Of a DNA stretch of 64,000 nt, positions 36,355-46,186 are shown piece by piece (positions within the stretch are counted from its first letter, which is position 1; every line of letters starts with the position of its first letter). The stretch spans positions 310,001-374,000 of the forward strand of contig NZ_QPNC01000015.1 of NCBI RefSeq assembly GCF_003386285.1. Direction: 5' to 3'. The notes under the pieces are model-generated. The model was given only the letters and a program-made list of their open reading frames with translations. It was not told the origin of the DNA and searched no databases. The position numbers and the translations under genes are program-made. Source of the stretch: Nocardiopsis sp. FIRDI 009. Its GTDB lineage: Bacteria; Actinomycetota; Actinomycetes; Streptosporangiales; Streptosporangiaceae.

Positions 36355-36968
36355 CTACCACTCGTCGAGTCCAGGGAACTCATCGGTGTCGATCTCGGTG
36401 TCGAACGGGTCCGGAAGTCGAATCTTGTCACCGAACCTCACCGATGTGGTGCGGTCGTACTGGCCGTTGGCTGGCTGTTCGTGGAGAGTGACCGAGGGGC
36501 CCACCTCGTTGAAGGCGTCGATGAGCAGATACAGCGGAACTCCCGCTCGGGCGTACCCCCGGAGCTTGATGGTGCGATCGTTGTTCCTGCTGCTCGGAGA
36601 CACGATCTCAACAGCCAGGAATGCCTTCTCCGCCGGGCAGGGCGGCTTCGTCCTCCCTCGGAGAGCCGACCGCGGAATCACCACCAGGTCGGGCATGAAG
36701 ACCTGCCCGGATGTGGTCACCTGGATTCCCAGGGTCTGGTAGAGGCCCCATCCCCTCTCCCTCGGGATCGCTTCCATCAGGGACCAGTGCACCAGATCAG
36801 CGATGAGGTTGTGTGGAATGGACGGGGGGCCGCCAGAACGACTCCGTTGTCATCAAGGATCTCAGCCCGCCAGCCGTCGGGCACGTCAAGCTCCTGCCAG
36901 GTGCGCAGCAGGTAGTCCCATCTCGACAGCCCCTCCTGGACAGGGGGTTCAGCCACGGCAAGACTCAT
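36355..36968 (-). pseudogene. Uma2-family (DUF820) endonuclease-like gene, frameshifted
   Basis: Two minus-strand pieces together make a typical ~200-residue Uma2 protein. The N-terminal part (36968 to about 36815) ends VVLAAPRPFH. The rest (from about 36810) continues HNLIADLVHWSLMEAI, then FMPDLVVIPRS and AVEIVSPSSRNND, the PD-(D/E)xK-like core. They are in different frames. The switch lies at a CACA dinucleotide repeat (complement of 36811-36815), where removing one CA restores one frame. It is either a real slippage mutation or a sequencing error. Codon bias is weaker than in neighbours, as is usual for these mobile family members. Confidence 0.8.
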
Positions 36969-37110
36969 TTCGCGTTGCACCTCCGGACAAGGACACTAAC
37001 GCTCCGTGTCCGTGCCCGCCCGACACTCCGCAGAACAACCCCCGGGATTTCTCCGGGCCAGCGTCCCGTCCGGCGCGGCTACCCCCGAAAACGCCCGGAG
37101 AACAGCGAAA

Positions 37111-37138
37111 CCGGGCGGCCCCGTGAGGGGCCACCCGG
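37111..37138 (-). terminator. groEL terminator hairpin
   Basis: CCGGGCGGCCCC / GGGGCCACCCGG (one mismatch) with a 4-nt loop. On the minus strand it is followed by TTTCGCTGTT, 48 nt after the groEL stop. Confidence 0.65.
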
Positions 37139-37186
37139 TCGTCGCGGGCGAGGTCGCGTATCCGGACCTCGGACTCCAGGCGGAGC

Positions 37187-38944
<1,758 letters not shown>

Positions 38945-38971
38945 TTAGCACTCCGGAAAGGCGAGTGCTAA
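38945..38971 (-). promoter_or_regulatory. CIRCE element 1 (perfect)
   Basis: TTAGCACTC-N9-GAGTGCTAA, an exact match to the HrcA operator, 127 nt upstream of groEL. Confidence 0.95.
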
Positions 38972-38983
38972 CCAGGTCCCTTT

Positions 38984-39010
38984 TTAGCACTCGCCCCTGG
39001 AGAGTGCAAA
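38984..39010 (-). promoter_or_regulatory. CIRCE element 2 (one mismatch)
   Basis: TTAGCACTC-N9-GAGTGCAAA, 12 nt beyond the first element and with the same 9-nt spacing; a second HrcA site. Confidence 0.88.
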
Positions 39011-39119
39011 CGATGTGGTCACGATTTCCCCAGCCCTCTCACCAGGGTTTACCTGCGCCGATCCGACACTACGCGCGGATTTCGCCCTGGGTGGACACGC
39101 CCTCGGCCCCCGCCCCAGG

Positions 39120-39917
39120 TCAGCGGGCCGACCGGTGCACGGCGTTGGCTCCGACGGCGAGCGCCGCGACCGCCAGGCCGAGCGCCACGGCCCAGCCGAG
39201 AGCCACGGCCTGCCCCCACTCGCCCGCGAACAGGGCGCGCTCGGCGTCCACCACGTAGGCGATCGGGTTCAGCCGCGACAGCGCGTACAGCCACCCCGGT
39301 GCCAGGTCCATCGGCAGCAGCACCCCCGACAGCAGCATCAGCGGCATCAGCGCTCCCTGGACCACCGGCGCGAAGACGTAGGTCCGCCTGGCCGCCAGCG
39401 CCGCCAGGTACGACAGGGTGGACAGCCCGACGCCGAGGACGGCCAGGAGCGCCAGGCCCACGACGGCGTCCTGTGGCGCGACCCGGAACCCGAACGCGAC
39501 CACCAGCACCAGGATGAGCAGCGTCTGCGCGACCACCATGACCACGTCCGCGAGCACCCGTCCGAGCAGCAGCGCCACCCGGCTCGCCGGCGAGGCCAGT
39601 AGCCGCTCGTGCGCGCCCGAGGCCATCTCGGGCAGGAGACCGAACCCCGCGAACCCGCCGGCGAACAGCGCGAGCATCACCAGGAGCCCCGGTACGAACC
39701 ACTGCCGGGCGTCCTCCCCCGTGGGGCCGCCGAGCCCTTCCAGCAGGGGCGAGAACAGCGCCAGGTAGAGCACCGGCTGCAACATGCCGAACAGGATCAA
39801 CGCGGGTCTCCGCAGCACCGGCCGTCCCTGCCGCTGGAAGACGGTCCAGGTGTCGCGCACCATCGTCCCCCTCGTCGTGGCCTCCGACGGCGGCTCCGCC
39901 CTCGTCCGTGCGGTCAT
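39120..39917 (-). CDS. ABC-2 type transporter permease (DrrB-like)
   Basis: 265 residues with six membrane segments. The N-terminal soluble stretch TWTVFQRQGRPVLRRPALIL is followed by the ABC-2 core FVPGLLVMLALFAGGFAGFG and the C-terminal SRLNPIAYVVDAERALFAGE signature of daunorubicin-type permeases. Its start overlaps the stop of the ATPase gene (TGATG, with a GTG one codon earlier), showing translational coupling. Probable drug or lipid exporter; substrate unknown. Confidence 0.9.
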   Translation of the reverse strand: MTARTRAEPPSEATTRGTMVRDTWTVFQRQGRPVLRRPALILFGMLQPVLYLALFSPLLEGLGGPTGEDARQWFVPGLLVMLALFAGGFAGFGLLPEMASGAHERLLASPASRVALLLGRVLADVVMVVAQTLLILVLVVAFGFRVAPQDAVVGLALLAVLGVGLSTLSYLAALAARRTYVFAPVVQGALMPLMLLSGVLLPMDLAPGWLYALSRLNPIAYVVDAERALFAGEWGQAVALGWAVALGLAVAALAVGANAVHRSAR

Positions 39918-40885
39918 CACTCTCCCTCTCTCAGGCTGCGTCCGGTCAGGGTCAGGAAGACGTCGTCCAACGTCGGTCGGCTCACGCTCACGGTGAGCGG
40001 AGTGACACCCGCCTCGTCGAGCGAGCGGAGCAGCCCCGGCAGGGCGGCGTCACCGCGCTCCACCCGGACGCGGACCTGATGGTCGCGGCCCGCCCCCTCC
40101 ACGACCTCCGCCGCACCGGCCGACGGCAGCGGTTCCACGACCTTGGCCCCCAGTCGGGCGGTGTCCTCGTCCTCGGTGGTGAACGTGATCAGGTCCCCGG
40201 ACACCCGGCCCTTGAGCTCGTCGGCGGTGCCGTCGGCGATGACCCGGCCGTGGTCGATGACCAGGACCCGCTCGGCCACGCCGTCCGCCTCCTCCAGGTA
40301 GTGGGTGGTCACCACGACGGTGGTGCCGAACCCCTCGCGCAGGCGGGTCACGTGCTCCCACAGGTTGGCGCGGCTGTGGGGGTCGAGCCCGGTGGACGGC
40401 TCGTCGAGGAACAGCAGTCCGGGGCGGTGGATCAGCCCCATCGCGATGTCGAGTCGGCGGCGCTGGCCTCCGGAGAGCGCGGTGACCACGCGGTCGGCCA
40501 CGCCGTCGAGCTCCAGCAGGTCGAGCAGTTCACCGGTGCGGCGGCGGGCGGTGCGCCGGTCGAGTCCGTACAGCAGGCCCTGGGTGTACAGCTCGTCCCG
40601 GGCGCGCTGGTCGTCCCCGGCGCCGTGCCCCTGGCCGACGAACCCGATCCGGCGCCGCACCTCGGCGGGCTCGGCGCGCACGTCGCGCCCGGCCACCTCG
40701 GCGGTGCCCGAGGTGGGGGCGAGCAAGGTGGTGAGCATGCGCAGGGTGGTGGACTTGCCCGCCCCGTTGGGCCCGAGGAGGGCGACGAACTCGCCCTCCC
40801 CGACGTCGATGTCGACGCCCCGGACGGCCTCGACCGTCCGTTTGCCGGACCGGAAGGTCCGGGTGAGCTGCCGTGTGCGGATCAT
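39917..40885 (-). CDS. ABC transporter ATP-binding protein (DrrA-like)
   Basis: 322 residues. Walker A is LLGPNGAGKSTT (about 36-47), the signature ALSGGQRRRLDIAMGL, and Walker B LLFLDEPSTGLDP. The H-loop is TTHYLEEAD. The C-terminal ~90 residues carry the DrrA-type regulatory domain ending VSRPTLDDVFLTLTGRSL. The Q-loop region is odd (GFVGQGHGAGDDQRARDEL). It energises the adjacent permease. GGAGCGAGG precedes the ATG. A PadR gene lies upstream in the same direction. Confidence 0.92.
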   Translation of the reverse strand: MIRTRQLTRTFRSGKRTVEAVRGVDIDVGEGEFVALLGPNGAGKSTTLRMLTTLLAPTSGTAEVAGRDVRAEPAEVRRRIGFVGQGHGAGDDQRARDELYTQGLLYGLDRRTARRRTGELLDLLELDGVADRVVTALSGGQRRRLDIAMGLIHRPGLLFLDEPSTGLDPHSRANLWEHVTRLREGFGTTVVVTTHYLEEADGVAERVLVIDHGRVIADGTADELKGRVSGDLITFTTEDEDTARLGAKVVEPLPSAGAAEVVEGAGRDHQVRVRVERGDAALPGLLRSLDEAGVTPLTVSVSRPTLDDVFLTLTGRSLREGE

Positions 40886-40892
40886 CCTCGCT

Positions 40893-40908
40893 CCAGTATT
40901 AAAACTTG
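40893..40908 (-). promoter_or_regulatory. probable PadR operator/promoter before the ABC genes
   Basis: CCAGTATTAAAACTTG is a 16-bp imperfect palindrome centred on TTAA, in an AT-rich patch immediately upstream of the ATPase gene. It overlaps a TAATACT -10-like sequence on the minus strand. PadR binding is inferred from the adjacent regulator. Confidence 0.45.
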
Positions 40909-41039
40909 AATTGCGGGATGAGTGTGGCGCACCCGTGACGGGGATTCAACAGGTTTTTCGGCGCCGGTCTCCGGGGCGGCGCCGCGGCGTGTCCGGAAGG
41001 TTCAGGGGGCCGACGCCCGAAGTCCGGCGGGTGAGGCGC

Positions 41040-41630
41040 TCAGCGCCCGACCGGTGGGAGACCGAAGGCGTCGGAGGCGTCATCGGCCATCGTGTAGCGG
41101 CCCTCCCGCAGGGCGTCGATGAGCTGGCGGGTCCACCCGGCATGGGCGTCGACCGTCGTCCGCCAGAGCCCGAACAGCTCCGCCACGTGCGGCGGACCGG
41201 CGCCTTCTCGTCCCAGTCCCGCGCGCACCTGGGCGCCGACCTCCTCCAGCCCGGCCAGGCGCCGCTCCAGCATCGCGATCGCCTCGGCCCTGGGCAACGC
41301 GGTCATCAACGTGACCCCCGCGTAGAGCAGGGCGAGGTCGTGGCCGGAGTGGCCCAACGCCGCGCGCAGCAGCCGGTGGAACTCGGCCTCGCCGTCGTCG
41401 GTCAACGCGTAGGAGGTGCGGTCGACCACGTCGTCGCCCTCGGCGACGAACTCGCGCAGCTTCCCCTCCCGGCCGAGCTTGCGCAACGCGTGGTAGATCG
41501 AACCCCACTTGACGTTCGCCCACTCACCGGCGTTCCAGGAGAGCAGTTCGCGCCCCACCCGGTACCCGTGCGCGTGCCCGTGGATCCGCACCACACCCAG
41601 GACCAACAACCGTGTCGCCGACATCGCCAC
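41040..41630 (-). CDS. PadR family transcriptional regulator
   Basis: 196 residues. A winged-helix domain (RLLVLGVVRIHGHAHGYRVG, WGSIYHALRKLGREGKL, the typical PadR recognition helix and wing) is followed by a C-terminal helical dimerisation region (about 100-190). It lies 154 nt upstream of the DrrAB-like operon in the same direction and presumably represses it. ATG starts at 41630 and 41624 are both possible; the latter gives MSATRLLVLG, the usual opening. Confidence 0.9.
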   Translation of the reverse strand: MAMSATRLLVLGVVRIHGHAHGYRVGRELLSWNAGEWANVKWGSIYHALRKLGREGKLREFVAEGDDVVDRTSYALTDDGEAEFHRLLRAALGHSGHDLALLYAGVTLMTALPRAEAIAMLERRLAGLEEVGAQVRAGLGREGAGPPHVAELFGLWRTTVDAHAGWTRQLIDALREGRYTMADDASDAFGLPPVGR

Positions 41631-41780
41631 CCTCGTCCAAGCTCGATGGGCCCCAGCCTACGAGGGGCGGTGGGAAGGCCGTCCGGCCCCGGAGACGTCG
41701 AACGGGGCGGCGCCGTCCTCCCGGGGGGTGAGGGGACGGGGCCGCCCCGTTCGGGACCGCCGCGGTCGCGCGGTGGCGGC

Positions 41781-42059
41781 TCAGCAGCCCCCGGCGACCG
41801 CCGGGATGATCGAGATCTGGGAGCCGTCGGCCACCTCGGTCTGCAGGCCCTTCTCGAACCGCACGTCCTCGTCGCCCACGTACACGTTGACGAAGCGGCG
41901 GACCTTGCCCGCGTCGTCGAGGATCCGGGCCCGGATGCCCGGGTAGTTGGCCTCCAGGTCGTCGATGACCTCGGCGAGGGTCGTGCCCTCGGCGGTCACC
42001 TCGGAGGCGTCGTCGGTGTAGGTGCGCAGGATGGTGGGCACGCGGACGCTGGCGCTCAT
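41781..42059 (-). CDS. metO: MoaD/ThiS-family sulfur carrier protein, probable MetO
   Basis: 92 residues of ubiquitin-like beta-grasp fold: VRVPTILRTYTDDASEV, VNVYVGDEDVRFEKGL, ending ISIIPAVAGGC. The C-terminal Gly-Gly is where a thiocarboxylate forms. Here an extra Cys follows it, so trimming (as by JAMM proteases on CysO/QbsE-type carriers) may be needed first. It lies 88 nt downstream of the threonine-synthase-like gene in the same operon, matching the metM-metO pair of Streptomyces, in which MetO donates sulfur for homocysteine formation. CysO is the alternative name. Confidence 0.82.
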   Translation of the reverse strand: MSASVRVPTILRTYTDDASEVTAEGTTLAEVIDDLEANYPGIRARILDDAGKVRRFVNVYVGDEDVRFEKGLQTEVADGSQISIIPAVAGGC

Positions 42060-42147
42060 GTCGGTGTTCTTCCTTCGTCGGGTGGGGTGCGGGGTCCGGG
42101 AACGGTCACCGGACCCCGCGAGGTCGTCGGGGTGGCCGCGGCTGCCG

Positions 42148-43407
42148 TTACAGCAGGCCCGCCTCGGCGAACGCGGCCAGGGAGGGGGCGATCGTGGCGG
42201 TCACGCCCGCGTCCACGGCGCCCAGGGTCTTGAGTCCGTCACCGGTGTTGAGCACGACGGTCTCGGCCTTCGGGTCGAGTCGGCCCTCGCGCACGAGCTT
42301 GCGCAGGACACCGGTGGTGACGCCGCCCGCCGTCTCGGCGAAGATGCCCTCGGTGCGGGCGAGCAGGTTGATGGAGTCGACCACCTCGGCGTCGCTCACA
42401 TGCTCCACGGACCCGCCGGTGCGCTTGGCGACGTCCAGGACGTAGGGCCCGTCGGCCGGGTTGCCGATGGCCAGCGACTTGGCGATGGTGTCGGGCTTGA
42501 CCGGCTGGATGACGTCGTGGCCCGCCTCCCACGCCTTCGCGACCGGAGAGCAGCCGGTCGCCTGGGCGCCGAAGATCCTGTACGGGCGGTCCTGGACCAG
42601 GCCGAGCTTGATCAGCTCCTGGAAGCCCTTGTCGATCTTGGTCAGCTGGGAACCGGAGGCGATCGGGATGACGATCTGCTCGGGCAGGCGCCAGCCGAGC
42701 TGCTCGGCGATCTCGTAGGCCAGCGTCTTGGAGCCCTCGCCGTAGTAGGGGCGCAGGTTCACGTTGACGAAGCCCCAGCCCTCGCCGGCCGGGTCTCCGA
42801 TGAGCTCGGAGCAGAAGCGGTTGACGTCGTCGTAGTTGCCGTCGATGGCCACGACCTTGCCGCCGTAGACGGCCGCCATGACGACCTTGCCCTCCTCCAG
42901 GCCCGCGGGGATGAACACGCAGGACTCGAACCCGGCGCGGGCCGCGGCGGCGCCCACGGCACCGGCGAGGTTGCCGGTGGAGGAGCAGGACAGGGTGGTG
43001 AAGCCGAAGGTGCGGGCGGCCTCGACGGCGATGGCGACCACCCGGTCCTTGAAGGAGTGCGTCGGGTTGCCCGAGTCGTCCTTGACGTGGAGGGAGTCCA
43101 GGCCCAGCTCGGCGGCGAGGCGGTCGGCGCGGACCAGGGGGGTCAGGCCGGGGTTCATGTTCGGGAGTTCGGCGACGTTGGTCGGCACCGGCAGGAGGGA
43201 GCGGTAGCGCCAGATGTTGTTCGGGCCGCTCTCGATGTCGGCGCGGGTGACGGTCCCGAAGTCGTAGGCGACCTCCAGGGGGCCGAAACAGAATTCGCAG
43301 GCGAACCGGGGGGTGAGGTCGTAGCGCTCGCCGCACTCGCGACAGGACAGCGCGGTCGCGGGACCGAAGGAGCGGACGGAGGTGGGTTCTGTGGCGGTCA
43401 TCGCCAT
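42148..43407 (-). CDS. metM: threonine synthase-family PLP enzyme, probable MetM (homocysteine-forming); alternatively ThrC
   Basis: 419 residues. An N-terminal zinc ribbon (CRECGERYDL...CEFC, about 22-40) precedes a fold-type-II PLP core with the Schiff-base lysine K120 in DDSGNPTHSFKDRVV and the phosphate loop SCSSTGNLAGAVG. By homology it would be annotated threonine synthase. The SAM-I riboswitch directly upstream and the sulfur-carrier gene downstream instead match MetM, which converts O-phosphohomoserine to homocysteine with MetO thiocarboxylate. Sequence alone does not separate the two activities. The ATG at 43407 is chosen because GGGGAG lies about 10 nt upstream. Confidence 0.85.
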   Translation of the reverse strand: MAMTATEPTSVRSFGPATALSCRECGERYDLTPRFACEFCFGPLEVAYDFGTVTRADIESGPNNIWRYRSLLPVPTNVAELPNMNPGLTPLVRADRLAAELGLDSLHVKDDSGNPTHSFKDRVVAIAVEAARTFGFTTLSCSSTGNLAGAVGAAAARAGFESCVFIPAGLEEGKVVMAAVYGGKVVAIDGNYDDVNRFCSELIGDPAGEGWGFVNVNLRPYYGEGSKTLAYEIAEQLGWRLPEQIVIPIASGSQLTKIDKGFQELIKLGLVQDRPYRIFGAQATGCSPVAKAWEAGHDVIQPVKPDTIAKSLAIGNPADGPYVLDVAKRTGGSVEHVSDAEVVDSINLLARTEGIFAETAGGVTTGVLRKLVREGRLDPKAETVVLNTGDGLKTLGAVDAGVTATIAPSLAAFAEAGLL

Positions 43408-43422
43408 AGCGAGGCGTCTCCC

Positions 43423-43561
43423 CTCATCTTTCCTGGTGGCCACCTTGACCCCAGGCCGGAGTTGGCACCTGCCTCAGCCGCCTCGCGAGGAGCGCGAGTA
43501 TCGCATGCTGAGATGGTTGCCGGGGCTTCGCAGGGCCGGTCCCTCCACCCCTCTGGATGAG
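43423..43561 (-). promoter_or_regulatory. SAM-I (S-box) riboswitch
   Basis: On the minus strand the conserved S-box blocks appear in order. The P1 5' strand CTCATC (43561-43556) is followed by CAGAGGGGTGGAGGGAC, then GGCCC, GAAGCCCCGGCAACC, AGGTGCCAACTCC, and GAAAGATGAG, whose GATGAG (43428-43423) closes P1. The helix end directly abuts the GGGGAG ribosome site of the metM gene. SAM binding would therefore block translation initiation, probably without a separate terminator. Confidence 0.93.
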
Positions 43562-43562
43562 C

Positions 43563-43591
43563 AATATGAAATTGTGCGCCGATCCTGTCGG
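43563..43591 (-). promoter_or_regulatory. candidate promoter of the riboswitch-metM-metO transcript
   Basis: CCGACA (43591-43586) and CATATT (43568-43563) are separated by 17 nt on the minus strand. The predicted transcription start lies at the riboswitch 5' edge. Confidence 0.45.
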
Positions 43592-43861
43592 ATCCGCATG
43601 GTCACTGTAACGGACGCGTCGACCGGCTTTCCACATGTGGTGACCTGGATTACACGAACCCGCTCGCATGGTGAGACGCCCCAGCTCCGAGGACGTCCGT
43701 GCGCACGCGCCCGGTTCCGGCGGTGTGACACGCGCCCGCATCGGCCCCCCGCGGGTTTGGAGCCCCGGCCCGCAGGCGAAGACTCCAGGGAACACCCCGC
43801 CCCGCACCACCCCCCGCTCACCGGGCGGCAGACCCTTCCGCGCCACCGAGAGGACGAGCAC

Positions 43862-45298
43862 GTGGACAAGGCACAGATCCTCATCGCCTCCAACCGGGGA
43901 CCCGTGTCCTTCTCGACCGCCGACGACGGTTCCCTGGAGTACCGCCGGGGCGGCGGCGGACTCGTGTCGGGGATGATCTCGGTGGCCTCCGAGATCGACG
44001 GGCTCTGGGTGTGCGCCGCCCTGTCGCCCTCCGACCGCCGCGCCGCCGCCGAGGCGCCCGGCGCCCGTCTGGACCGGACGCACGACCTGGACGGCATGCG
44101 CGTCCACATGCTGGACATCCCGGAGGAGACCTTCGCGGGCGCCTACACCGGGATCGCCAACTCGACCCTGTGGTTCATCCAGCACATGCTGTACGACACC
44201 CCGAACAAGCCGTCCTTCGGCTCCGGGTTCCGGCGGCGGTGGGAGGACTACACCGCCTACAACAACGCGTTCGCCGAGGCGCTGGTGGCAGGGGCCGCCG
44301 ACAACGCGCGGGTGGCCGTGCAGGACTACCACCTGGCGCTGGTGCCGCGCATCCTGCGCGCCCGCCGCCCCGACCTGCGGATCGCGCACTTCTCGCACAC
44401 CCCGTGGGCCCCGCCGGAGTACTTCCGGACGCTGCCCGACCAGGTCGCCCGCGAACTGCTGGAGGGCATGCTCGGCGCCGACCGCCTGGGCTTCCACAGC
44501 CCGCGCTGGGCCGACGCGTTCCTGCGGTGCTGCGCGGAGATCCTGCACGCCGACGTGGACCCGGCCAAGCGCACGGTCGAGCACGGCGGACGGGTGGTCG
44601 AGGTGGGCGTGTACGCCCTGGGCGCGGACGAGGAGGGGCTGCGCGCGAGCGCGGCGGACCCCCGCGTCGCGGAACGCCGGGAGACGCTGGGAGAGGTCGT
44701 CGGCGACACCCGGCTGATCGTGCGGGTGGACCGGACGGAGCTGTCCAAGAACATCGTGCGCGGCCTGGAGGCGTACCGGGAACTGCTGACCGCGCACCCG
44801 GAGTGGCGGGGTCGGGTCACGCACCTGGCGTTCGCCTACCCGAGCCGGGGGGACGTGCCCGAGTACCAGGAGTACACCGACGCGGTGCTGCGCGTGGCCA
44901 AGGAGATCAACGAGGAGTTCGGCACGGCCGAGTGGGCGCCGCTGGTGTTGGAGGTCAACGACGACTACCCGCGTTCGCTGGCGTCCTTCCAGATGGCCGA
45001 CGTGCTGCTGGTCAACCCGGTCCGGGACGGCATGAACCTGGTCGCCAAGGAGGGGCCGGTGCTGTCGGAGCGGGACTCGGTGCTGGTGCTGTCGCGTGAG
45101 GCGGGCGCGGCGGACGAGCTGGGCCGCGACGCGCTGCTGGTCAACCCGTACGACACCGTGGAGACGGCGGAGGCCCTGCACCGGGCGCTGTCGATGGGCG
45201 CGGACGAGCGTCGGGCACGGCGCGAGCGGCTCCGGGAGGCCGCCGTGGCGCTGCCGCCGCGGCGGTGGTTCCAGGAGCAGCTGCGTTCCCTGGGCTGA
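43862..45298 (+). CDS. otsA: alpha,alpha-trehalose-6-phosphate synthase OtsA (GT20)
   Basis: 478 residues. Conserved GT20 elements are ILIASNRGPVSF, the glycine-rich RRGGGGLVSGM loop, QDYHLALVPRILR, FSHTPWAPPEYF, the LGADRLGFHSPRW region, RVDRTELSKN (catalytic Arg/Lys site) and LLVNPVRDGMNLVAKE. It makes trehalose 6-phosphate from UDP- or GDP-glucose and glucose 6-phosphate. The GTG at 43862 has GAGAGGACG upstream. The ~270 bp between it and the metM promoter show no gene. Its partner otsB is 3.8 kb downstream, separated by four genes. Confidence 0.94.
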   Translation: MDKAQILIASNRGPVSFSTADDGSLEYRRGGGGLVSGMISVASEIDGLWVCAALSPSDRRAAAEAPGARLDRTHDLDGMRVHMLDIPEETFAGAYTGIANSTLWFIQHMLYDTPNKPSFGSGFRRRWEDYTAYNNAFAEALVAGAADNARVAVQDYHLALVPRILRARRPDLRIAHFSHTPWAPPEYFRTLPDQVARELLEGMLGADRLGFHSPRWADAFLRCCAEILHADVDPAKRTVEHGGRVVEVGVYALGADEEGLRASAADPRVAERRETLGEVVGDTRLIVRVDRTELSKNIVRGLEAYRELLTAHPEWRGRVTHLAFAYPSRGDVPEYQEYTDAVLRVAKEINEEFGTAEWAPLVLEVNDDYPRSLASFQMADVLLVNPVRDGMNLVAKEGPVLSERDSVLVLSREAGAADELGRDALLVNPYDTVETAEALHRALSMGADERRARRERLREAAVALPPRRWFQEQLRSLG

Positions 45299-45315
45299 GG
45301 CGCGGTGCCGGGCTC

Positions 45316-46086
45316 TCAGCCCGGCACCCGGGGCTCGAAGGCCCAGCCGTCCGCGGGCAGCACCTGGCCGCCGTCGACCACCAGGGTCTGACCGGTGATG
45401 AAGGAGGCGCCGGGGCCGGACAGGAACAGGCAGGCCGAGGCGATGTCGTCGACCTCGCCGATGCGGCCGAGCGGGATCGCCGAGCGCATCCGCTCCAGGT
45501 AGTCCTCCCCCAGCTCCGCCAGACCCTCGGTGCGCACGTTGCCCGGCAGCACGGCGTTGACCGTGATGCCGCGCGGCGCCAGTTCCAGGGCCGCGCTGCG
45601 CATGAACCCCAGCTGGGCGGCCTTGGTGGCGCCGTAGTGGGACCAGCCCGCGTACCCGGTCAGCGGTCCGGTGATGGACGAGGTGATCACCACCCGGCCC
45701 CGGCCCGAGGCCGCCAGCGGCTCCACCGCCGCCCGCACGGTCAGCACGGTGCCCTTGAGGTTGGTGTCGATGACCTCGTCGAGTTCGTCCTGGCTCATCG
45801 ACGTCAGCGGGGACGAGGGGAAGACCCCGGCGTTGGCGCAGAGCACGTCCAGACCTCCGGTGCGCCGCACGGCCTCCGCCACGACGCGTGCGCAGTCGTC
45901 GGCCCTGGACACGTCACCGACGACCCACTCCGCCGCTCCCGGCAGTCCGCGCGCCGCCTCGCGTGCCCGCGCCTCGTCGCGACCGCAGACCACGACCCGG
46001 TCCCCCGCCTCCGCGAACCCCCGGGCGATGCCCAGGCCGATGCCCCTGGTCCCACCGGTCACCAGAACCGACCTCATCCACGCCAC
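45316..46086 (-). CDS. SDR-family oxidoreductase (FabG-like)
   Basis: 256 residues (253 from the ATG at 46077). The NAD(P)-binding TGGTRGIGLG, the NAG motif LCANAGVF, catalytic SSITG (Ser), SHYGATKAA (Tyr and Lys) and the C-terminal VVDGGQV are all classic SDR features. The arginine after the first beta strand (CGRDEAR) suggests NADP(H). Typical of 3-oxoacyl-ACP reductase-like enzymes; the substrate is not predictable. Convergent with otsA, 17 nt apart. Confidence 0.92.
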   Translation of the reverse strand: MAWMRSVLVTGGTRGIGLGIARGFAEAGDRVVVCGRDEARAREAARGLPGAAEWVVGDVSRADDCARVVAEAVRRTGGLDVLCANAGVFPSSPLTSMSQDELDEVIDTNLKGTVLTVRAAVEPLAASGRGRVVITSSITGPLTGYAGWSHYGATKAAQLGFMRSAALELAPRGITVNAVLPGNVRTEGLAELGEDYLERMRSAIPLGRIGEVDDIASACLFLSGPGASFITGQTLVVDGGQVLPADGWAFEPRVPG

Positions 46087-46186
46087 CTCTCACGTTCCGC
46101 ACACACGGTGACCAGAGAAGCACGGATGGAACGGTCGTGGGGTGGTCTTCCGCACATTTCCGCGCGATCGGGACCCGGCCCGGCGA

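Noticed and set aside
43424..45181. 585-codon minus-strand frame opposite otsA
   Set aside because: Shadow of otsA; the otsA frame has all GT20 motifs.
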